Assembly: GCA_027575765.1 (NCBI GenBank)
Contig: JANBPT010001122.1
Coordinates: 1 to 14,026, forward strand
Reading direction: 5' to 3'
From: Tieghemiomyces parasiticus
Lineage: Eukaryota > Kickxellomycota > Dimargaritomycetes > Dimargaritales > Dimargaritaceae
Length of the DNA: 14,026 bases
In this document: positions 8,214 to 14,026 of the stretch, piece after piece
Position numbering within the stretch: position 1 is the first letter of the stretch
How the letters are laid out: each line of letters opens with the position of its first letter
Notes under the pieces: model-generated
Seen by the model: only the letters and a program-made list of their open reading frames with translations
Told to the model about the DNA's origin: nothing
Databases searched by the model: none
Made by a program: the position numbers and the translations under genes

Positions 8214-8239
8214 AAATCCTCATAATTTTTTGTTGCACC
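8214..8239 (-). repeat. Right terminal inverted repeat of the mariner element
   Basis: On the minus strand it reads GGTGCAACAAAAAATTATG then AGGATTT, matching the left repeat at 22 of 26 positions. It is followed by TA at 8240-8241. Confidence 0.9.
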
Positions 8240-8327
8240 TATACCTAGCCACTGATGGACCCGGTTGAAATTGGCAAACAGATAGCCAGTCGGTCTTCTC
8301 TGGCTAGCTGAATATTATCAGCTGGTG

Positions 8328-8807
8328 ATGGCCCCACGGATGCGTAGCGATATTGTAACTGAGGAGCCGGCCGTAAGGCTTCCCAGTTTAAAGCCGCAGC
8401 CTTCCATCATACATGACATTCCCAAGGAAAAACCAGCTCTTTGGGAGTTCCATCGCGAATCGCCACACCTTCATAGTCTAAAAGGTAGCGGCCTTCCGAT
8501 TTCGGAGACGATGCCGGTTGGAACTCAAGCCCTCACCATCATGGAGGAGGAACCGGAACAAGGCACCTCAAACTACACCAAACGGGTTCTCCTAAGCTGC
8601 CAGTGTTGGTATATAAAGCGGTTGACTTTCCATACGTTTGTATTCGCTAAGTGTGGAACTATATGTGTATATATTATCCTTGGCCTTCACTTCCTTCGCG
8701 TCCCTCCCTTGCGTCAGACATCCCCGTCACGTTTTGGTAAGCATGTAGCTAGTGTGAAGGAGAAGGGGGCAGAAGAGATAGCGGAGGGAGACAATCCATG
8801 GAATTGA
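8328..8807 (+). CDS. Hypothetical open frame with one membrane segment
   Basis: A 159-codon frame starts 87 bp after the transposon at an ATG with G at -3 and G at +4. The first 85 residues are polar, Pro/Glu/Lys-rich and unpatterned. Residues 103-124 (roughly FVFAKCGTICVYIILGLHFLRV) are hydrophobic enough for one membrane span. The tail is charged. No signal peptide or family is recognised. A TATATAAAG at 8610-8618 sits inside the frame, followed by a pyrimidine-rich run near 8680-8710, which would suit a promoter and speaks against coding through this point. A donor-like GTAAGC lies near 8737. One frame of this length is expected about by chance in 14 kb at this base composition, so it may not be a gene. 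Confidence 0.25.
   Translation: MAPRMRSDIVTEEPAVRLPSLKPQPSIIHDIPKEKPALWEFHRESPHLHSLKGSGLPISETMPVGTQALTIMEEEPEQGTSNYTKRVLLSCQCWYIKRLTFHTFVFAKCGTICVYIILGLHFLRVPPLRQTSPSRFGKHVASVKEKGAEEIAEGDNPWN
8610..8618 (+). promoter_or_regulatory. TATA-like TATATAAAG
   Basis: A good TATA match with a pyrimidine-rich stretch 60-95 bp downstream. No convincing gene follows: the next ATGs lead to very short frames (for example 19 codons from about 8799). It may be chance. Confidence 0.25.
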
Positions 8808-9352
8808 TTGAGGAGGAACTCGATCACCATCAATCGGTCTTGTCGGATCCACTTTGATAGCCTGATTGCTGCCCTACCTTTGTATTCAGTATTAATTTTT
8901 ATTATATATATATTTGAAAATGACGATCGGATTTCCTATTCTGACTCTTACGAGGCCTACTGGTAACACCCTCCCCTCCAATATATATATATATAAGTTA
9001 ATCAAGTTATGACAGGTTGAATATCCAGCCCCCCCCGCCGGAGAAACGGTACTCCTTGCGACGGCGTTGATACATCCGATTTGAAATGTACAGTCATGTC
9101 AGGTTGTTAGGAGCGGTGGTACAAGTGTTACTGTTAAACGGGCAAGCGGTTTCTTGATCCCCCTTCATAAAAAAATATGAGAAGGAGGAGGTGACCAAGT
9201 ACTGGTCTCTTAGTAGTGGTATCGGCAAAAGCTCCTACCACGGTCCCCTTTTACTCGACGTTACCTCCCCCCTGTCTTTTCTTAGGTGGTACAGACAGCG
9301 GCGGACAACCAGGGCAACCAGGCAAGCAGTCGTGCCCCGTTGCGATCCGTAA
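8808..9352. other. Intergenic stretch with AT dinucleotide runs
   Basis: Two short AT microsatellites occur, at 8903-8912 and (AT)7 at 8981-8995. At about 9276-9292 a pyrimidine run ends in TTTTCTTAG, a good acceptor-like site that would lead into the open frame GTDSGGQPGQPGKQSC. No upstream exon was identified. Confidence 0.4.
8981..8995. repeat. AT microsatellite
   Basis: Seven AT units and one further A; a second, shorter AT run lies 70 bp upstream at 8903-8912. Confidence 0.75.
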
Positions 9353-9780
9353 CTACCAAAATCTTGTGTACAATCTCATAAGGGGGGCCATTATGAACGT
9401 GTGACCACAGGAGAAACTATTAAGGCGGAGGGCGGCGTGACCGTGCAGGTTGCTGGTGATTGTACACTCCAAGAACTCATGCTGGGAAAGATGTATGCCT
9501 GGCACTCGCATGCGCTTTCCGAGTACGTTACAGGTATCCCACGCTGTACGAGAGAAGACTGGGCTCAATGGCAGGCTTATCATGGGTATCGTTGGTTAAA
9601 GGATGAGGGTAGGACCATGAGATGAGATGCATGTCATGCAACAGGGAGAGGGGGGAGGTGAGTGGCTATCACCTCGGTCGAATGATTACACGGTAACCAA
9701 GTGACACATTAGGTTTTCCAATGGTGATTGGGAAATACGGAGGTAGATCCCGAGTGGTGGTATGCGGGTTGGCATGTTAG
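9353..9780 (+). other. Coding-like patch, gene structure unclear
   Basis: A plus-strand frame is open from 9353 to a TGA at 9623, with about 90 residues including GDCTLQELMLGKMY and EDWAQWQAYHGYRWL; it looks protein-like but matches nothing I know. In another frame the acceptor-like TTTTCTTAG (about 9292) leads into a 38-residue open stretch ending at 9404. Further on, AG|GTGAGT at 9656-9663 is a perfect donor. With the acceptor CATTAG ending at 9712 it makes a 55-nt intron joining an ATG at 9627 to a frame ending at TAG 9778-9780 (GFPMVIGKYGGRS within). I could not join these into one gene. It may be a small-exon gene or a relic. Confidence 0.22.
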
Positions 9781-9964
9781 TGATAAATGCTAGTGATGCC
9801 ATCGGTATCAGAGGAGGCGTTCGCTTGGGACGCTAGCGCAATTTCAAGGGGGGGTAGCGCGAGGACCGTTTAGATAGACATTCAATCCGACCTCTTTTTT
9901 TGCGTAGTCTGCCAACCTGCTCCGTTTGTTTACCCTCCCTCATAAGCATAGCAGCCTTGTATAG

Positions 9965-10153
9965 ATCAGCATGCTCTCTATCCTGCTCGCTGTTGGAAAC
10001 CTGTTCATATATATCCGTAAAAAAAAAGATGACAAATTCCTAGTCAACCGCTCCGCGCCCACTCTCTTTGTCACCGGGTTTACAATCACGCTTGGGGAGT
10101 TCGCCCCCCGCGAGGTCAGAGGATTGGTGGTCAGTCGTGTCTTGTTGAAATAA
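9965..10153 (+). CDS. Possible exon of a seven-transmembrane-type protein
   Basis: After a pyrimidine-rich stretch ending in TTGTATAG (an acceptor-like site), a frame opens with ISMLSILLAVGNLFIYI, then a basic loop (RKKKDDKFLVNRSAP), then a second hydrophobic stretch (TLFVTGFTITLG). Hydrophobic segment, basic loop with an R-S-x-P element and a second segment is the layout of the first two helices in fungal and amoebal G-protein-coupled-receptor-like and RGS-type seven-helix proteins. Codons up to about 10095 favour C or T in third position. After residue 45 or so the frame loses character and ends at 10153, so a donor probably lies before it. An ATG at 9971 may instead be a true start. It is a fragment at best; the family call rests on pattern only. 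Confidence 0.28.
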   Translation: MSMLSILLAVGNLFIYIRKKKDDKFLVNRSAPTLFVTGFTITLGEFAPREVRGLVVSRVLLK

Positions 10154-10297
10154 ATCGTGTCGCAGCCCTTGATTCCCAGTTATGCGGAGGGGGTTATGTT
10201 TAACACTGACCACCTGGTCGCCAGAAATGGGGGACAATGGGCATCTTGGCTACCAGTTAACGGTCGGATAGCATGTTATCAGACCAGCGGCTAATGA

Positions 10298-10414
10298 CAG
10301 TACCAGGATCACCAGCGCATGTATATTGTCTTCAAAGCTAAACGGGGAGCCAGTGGGCGACAGAGATTAAACCTCTTTGGCTACATACTTCCGCCTGATC
10401 AAGTCAGAGAGTAG
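10298..10414 (+). other. Short open frame, possible further exon
   Basis: Following an acceptor-like TGACAG (10295-10300), a 37-residue frame (YQDHQRMYIVFKAKRG... ending VRE) runs to TAG 10412-10414. It looks like a basic cytoplasmic loop and could belong with the exon at 9965. Past the stop the same frame stays open to a TAA near 10577. On the opposite strand 10367-10534 is also open (55 residues, Pro-rich, ending SLLSDLIRRKYVAKEV) right after a TAG that could be an acceptor. I cannot decide between strands. Confidence 0.18.
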
Positions 10415-12967
10415 GGAGGCGGGAGAAGTGACACGGACCACTTGGGGTCTGGGAATCGGGGAGACCCAAAAACCCTTCAAAGAAGGTTTGGGAGGCAGAG
10501 GTTGATCCGGCGTCACAGGGGCCAGTCGGGCGACCTAGATGGATTCGGCATGGGAAACGGGGCTGGGCAGAGGTAAAAGTGCAGGTTGGCAGGTAGACGT
10601 GATTGGGTGCTACGTTGTGTAATGTTCAGTGTGATTAACTCCCTGGGTCTCTGAGCGCGAGGAAGAGGAAATTTTTAGTTGCTTGAGCTGACGGATTCCA
10701 CTGTGCACTCACTCAAAAGTACCACTGGACCAGGGTTAAGCGCATTCAACGCCACTATGAGGGCCTAACTCCGTCCGGAGGTTCTTAGTATCACATTTAG
10801 AATACAAGTTCGATAAATGACGCTATCTAGGTTATATGTGTTATGTTCACTGCTGTCTATAACAAGAAGTCAGGGTAAAAACATTACTACCCTTTCCCAG
10901 CGTGCGGGTAACCATAGGTGCGCTGACCAGTACTCCCGGCCACATCGCTCGTTGATTGACGTTTTATGCCTGTAAATTATTTATCCTGCTAAAGCACCCT
11001 ACTCATCGTTAGCCATTGGGAATTAAAGTTCGGGGTTGGGCTATGGGATGTACTAGTCAGGGTCGTAGTCCAGCGAAGTGCCCTACTTTTACTTAGGTTG
11101 ATTCTAAACTCCAGTTATTATTGTATACCTCCCACCTTGTTTCGAAGGGGAGACGGATGGTGAATTCCGTCTAAAGGCCATCTTAAGCCATTTCCCTCTT
11201 GGACGAGGGCGAGCGGGCGGCCTGCCTCCAGTATTTTCCTTTTGGCAGAGGTACAAAGGGTAGATCACTGTGGTACCACTGCACCCTGGAGTCATGGGGT
11301 GTCTATTAGTTTTCACACTAGGCAGTGATGGGTGTGGGTAAATGATGGCCGCACAGACAGCGGTGCCACAAAAGGCAAGCGACGGGAATCTCACGGCGCA
11401 GGGATGAAGGCAGGGGGATGATGGCCGGCTTGGGTGCAGTGACCTATGAACTTCTCGGACGCCGTGTAGAATGACGTCTAGCAGAGGCTTGGAAATGATC
11501 GCGGTGGGTTTCTTGAAAGCGGGGGAGGGGGTGGCTGTGCCATAGGCACTCAATGCCCAACCGCGGGGTGAAAACTGATGCAATGAAACCAGAGTGCCTC
11601 CCACCATATTCTTCCTTTGTAGGCATAGGTGTATTGATTGATACCCGTTTGGCTAAGAACACCTACCTTGCCCAGTTGCATCACAAATCCTAGGCCAGCG
11701 ATCTGACGCTACGCCAGGAAACAGGTCCCTATTTTGTATCCGCTTGCTACCGAGCCTCCGGCTACGATGAATTGGAAGACAAATCAGCTCCGGCCAATCA
11801 GTTGGGGTAATCTCCGCGTCGGAAAAGGCCGACGATCTTCTGCTCACCGCTACCTCTGATCTTTGCACCAGCGATTTATCTGGACTCTCATGGTACGGTA
11901 CTTTTAAAGTACGTTAGGGACCTGCTATCATTAAGTAGCGAATGCGCACTCTATCATACCAGCCGCGTACCTAACGTTTGTTAAAGATGGGCTCTGCCTG
12001 GCATTAAACTTTTATCCCCTCGACGCGCAAGGTGTTTGTTGGGCAGTGGTGGCTTAACTCGTCATACCTCGACTGAACCTCTACAGTACGTGAGGAATTG
12101 CCTCGCGATAAAAAATGTGGTTAGGGTACGTCAGTCCCTTCGTCACCCGTCCTAGATTCTACTTTCGAGGCCCTCGCATTGTTTAGCCGACGGTGCCCGT
12201 ACACCCAATCCCCGAAGAAGTTGCTCTGCCGTGCCACAGTTGGCTTCTGTAGACCCCTCGGCTGTATTGTTGGAGTCAGCTACAGGGTTCGGATTCTAAT
12301 GACAGAAGAATTTGGCCGATACAATAGACTGGGTGGGAACAACCAGATAGAAACATGTTTTACATCCACCTCTAATCTCCCTGTATGTTCCCTACTTTAC
12401 GCCTCCTAATTTCGACCAGCTCTGCTCAGTTCAACCCCATTGACATCCAAAACCACCATAGTATCCAAACCTGGCCTCTGACTTCCAAATCGGGCAGAGT
12501 TTTAACAAGGTAATTCCCGTGCACAGTCGGCCGAGACGACCAATCAAACATAGAATTTGGTTGAATAGAAGCCAGGATTGCCCCCCTCCTCGGGGGGACT
12601 ATTCGGCTTCCTTCACGGAACGAGTGGCCAATTGAACATTTTTAGTGGCGGCGGAAATGACTTATTTTGATGTCAGCCTTGCCGGCTCAGCCCGCCTTCC
12701 CCCCCCCCGCTGCCATTTCCCCTCACGCTATATAATTTTAGTTTGGCGTGGGGTGCCCGTTCCACCCACTTATTTATTCAGTCGTTGGCTCCTCTTCCAC
12801 TTGGCTCAATAAAAATTGTCTACCTACGATATTGGGGACCAATTGCCGGCAATACCGATGAGAAAGCGCTGAGACACGCAACTGACGGGCAAGCAGGTCT
12901 TTACCTCAGGTGGGAATAGTATTGACGGCAGGGAGGGTTGCCATTTAATTTCAGAGGAATCAATCTC
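10415..12967. other. Long stretch without a recognisable gene
   Basis: Nothing firm is seen. The longest frame (11104-11607, minus, 167 codons) has no signal, domain or sensible composition. A TATATAAT at about 12728-12735 on the plus strand, followed by a pyrimidine-rich patch and AATAAA near 12808, resembles core-promoter or poly(A) elements, but no matching gene is visible. A C9 run lies near 12700. Short imperfect hairpins (for example about 10469-10487) are within what chance gives. Confidence 0.4.
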
Positions 12968-13082
12968 AGCGGCGTCGGCGGATGGGAGGGAATGAAAATC
13001 GGACCACCAAGACACCGCCAGGCGACCCGGATCGGACAGTAGCCTAGGTGCATCCGACACTTCCACCATCAACCTTATCAAT

Positions 13083-13236
13083 ATGACCGACACAAGGAGT
13101 GAAGACCGGCTCAAGACGAAACCGGTCGGAGTCATTAGAAGACACGTGAGTGTGCAGTTTTTACTAGCGATAACGGTTCTTCGACTTGTTCTAGTTCCCA
13201 TTATTGACAGCACAATCAGGTGACTGGGGAGAATGA
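13083..13236 (+). CDS. Possible two-exon small gene or terminal exons
   Basis: An ATG at 13083 follows a C/A/T-rich leader (CACTTCCACCATCAACC). The frame runs 21 codons (MTDTRSEDRLKTKPV...) to a consensus donor GTGAGT at 13146. The 49-nt candidate intron (13146-13194) holds TACTAGC and GATAAC as possible branch sites and ends TTGTTCTAG. Exon 2 (13195-13236) continues in phase for 13 codons to TGA, giving 34 residues in all. The frame is open upstream to 12996, with coding-like third positions, so this could be the last two exons of a longer gene. The minus strand is open for 129 codons over the same bases. No family recognised. Confidence 0.22.
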
Positions 13237-13238
13237 AG

Positions 13239-13267
13239 GTGTGTGTGTGGGTGAGTGAGTGTGTGTC
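13239..13267. repeat. GT-rich microsatellite
   Basis: Imperfect GT repeat with GAGT interruptions, just after the stop of the candidate at 13083-13236. Confidence 0.7.
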
Positions 13268-13878
13268 AAGTCAAGCGGGTGCGCGATAGTGGGGACTTTC
13301 TTTGCATGGCTAATCTTGCCCGCTAGTTCGCACGTTCACACCGCGACCGCCGCCTGCCGTTTAAGATTACACGCACATGTTATTGTGCGTATCCATCGCC
13401 ATTCTAAATAGCCAGTACAAATTCGATACTTCAGCGCAGGGAGAACTGAGGGAGTTGTTGGAGAACCATGGTACTGCCCATCGCCCTGGCCAGCGTCCAG
13501 GGCGGAGATTCTCGCATAGTGGCCTCCTAGAGGCAGTGAGAAGGACCAGCCCGGCCTGTTTCGCTTTCAGGGTCTGGGCCGTGGCGTCGTACTGATACAC
13601 TTGATCTTTCTAATGGAGAGAAGCCTGGTTCTTCTAAGGTTTAGCCAGCTGGCCTTATACGCCACGCATCGCATCGCGAGGGAATGATAAGGACCGTTCG
13701 TAAGCCCATACGCAGCATCGGAGGCTAACCTGCCCAATGCTAACTTCACTACCTCCTTGGTCAGAGCCGGGGCGGAGAGAGAGGATCGCCAGTGGCCTTC
13801 AGATAATCTGAAACGGGCGAATGGCATTGCTTGTTGCAGATGGCCGCTGGATCACTGCGTGTCGTCTAAATCAGTTCC

Positions 13879-13901
13879 GAGAGAGAGAGAGTGTGTGTGT
13901 G
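13879..13901. repeat. Compound (GA)n(GT)n microsatellite
   Basis: Six GA units run directly into five GT units, a clean compound dinucleotide repeat. Confidence 0.8.
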
Positions 13902-14026
13902 GCAGGTTAGACCCTCGACTGTCAGGTTGATATCCAATCCGAGTTGCCCGGTCCTTTCATGGAGGTGCGCCGGCCTGCAGGCTCCTCTAAACGGCGATGT
14001 TGCAACGGCCCTCCCACGCTCATTAC

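Larger units (their letters stand above)
6947..8239 (+). mobile_element. Mariner (DD34D) DNA transposon, complete ends, dead transposase
   Basis: A 1,293-bp element, the usual mariner size. It lies between TA dinucleotides at 6945-6946 and 8240-8241, the expected TA target duplication. Its terminal inverted repeats are 26 bp and match at 22 of 26 positions. The single gene inside encodes a mariner transposase with both helix-turn-helix modules, the GRPS linker, the WIPH motif and all three catalytic Asp codons. The second and third Asp are separated by exactly 34 residues, the mariner signature that separates it from Tc1 (DD34E) and pogo types. Stops and frame changes mean it cannot encode its own transposase. 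The ends look good enough to have been mobilised in trans until fairly recently; that is inference. Confidence 0.93.
13237..14026. other. Stretch with GT/GA microsatellites, no gene recognised
   Basis: Frames at 13377-13595 (plus) and 13567-13827 (minus) are open for 72-86 codons but show no signal, domain or clear codon bias. Two microsatellites flank them and are listed separately. The window ends without a visible gene edge. Confidence 0.4.

Noticed and set aside
11104..11607. 167-codon minus-strand open frame
   Set aside because: No signal, membrane segment, domain or codon bias; a frame this long is expected about once by chance in this window.
12824..13213. 129-codon minus-strand open frame
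   Set aside because: No recognisable features, and the plus strand over the same bases has a consensus intron and coding-like third positions. Not excluded, only less likely.

Overview
The window looks like part of a eukaryotic, probably fungal, nuclear genome. The evidence is two intronless genes whose products have secretion signals and C-terminal GPI-anchor signals, TATA boxes with pyrimidine-rich leaders, short (about 45-75 nt) candidate introns with TACTAA-like branch sites, and a decayed mariner transposon with intact ends. An early-diverging (zoopagomycete-like) fungus is a guess from the general look and is not demonstrated. No prokaryotic operon, rRNA, tRNA, CRISPR array or virus gene was recognised.

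Layout. 1-222: probable 3' end of a plus-strand gene cut by the window edge. 223-1178: nothing recognised. 1179-1640 (minus): the clearest gene, a small secreted Cys-rich protein with a GPI signal, a perfect Kozak start and a TATATAAA box upstream. 1641-2548: its purine-biased promoter region plus a possible G-quadruplex. 2549-2848 (plus): an open frame that begins like a signal peptide, perhaps an exon. 3949-4431 (minus): a second secreted, GPI-type protein sharing the paired CX3C cysteine layout of the first. 5249-5680 (plus): a candidate three-exon gene for a six-Cys secreted protein, with weak splice donors.

5681-6946 is intergenic. 6947-8239 is a 1,293-bp mariner (DD34D) element between TA dinucleotides. 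It has 26-bp imperfect terminal repeats and a transposase gene broken by stops and frame changes, so it is a dead copy. After it come weaker candidates: an open frame with one membrane segment (8328-8807), an undefined coding-like patch (9353-9780), an exon-like piece resembling part of a seven-transmembrane protein (9965-10153) with a further open frame nearby, and a small two-exon candidate at 13083-13236. The rest of 10415-14026 gave no recognisable gene.

The main theme is small secretory proteins: two firm and two tentative within about 4.5 kb. The firm pair looks like diverged paralogues of a twin-CX3C, GPI-anchored surface family. Their role cannot be read from sequence; cell-wall or host-interface proteins are possible.
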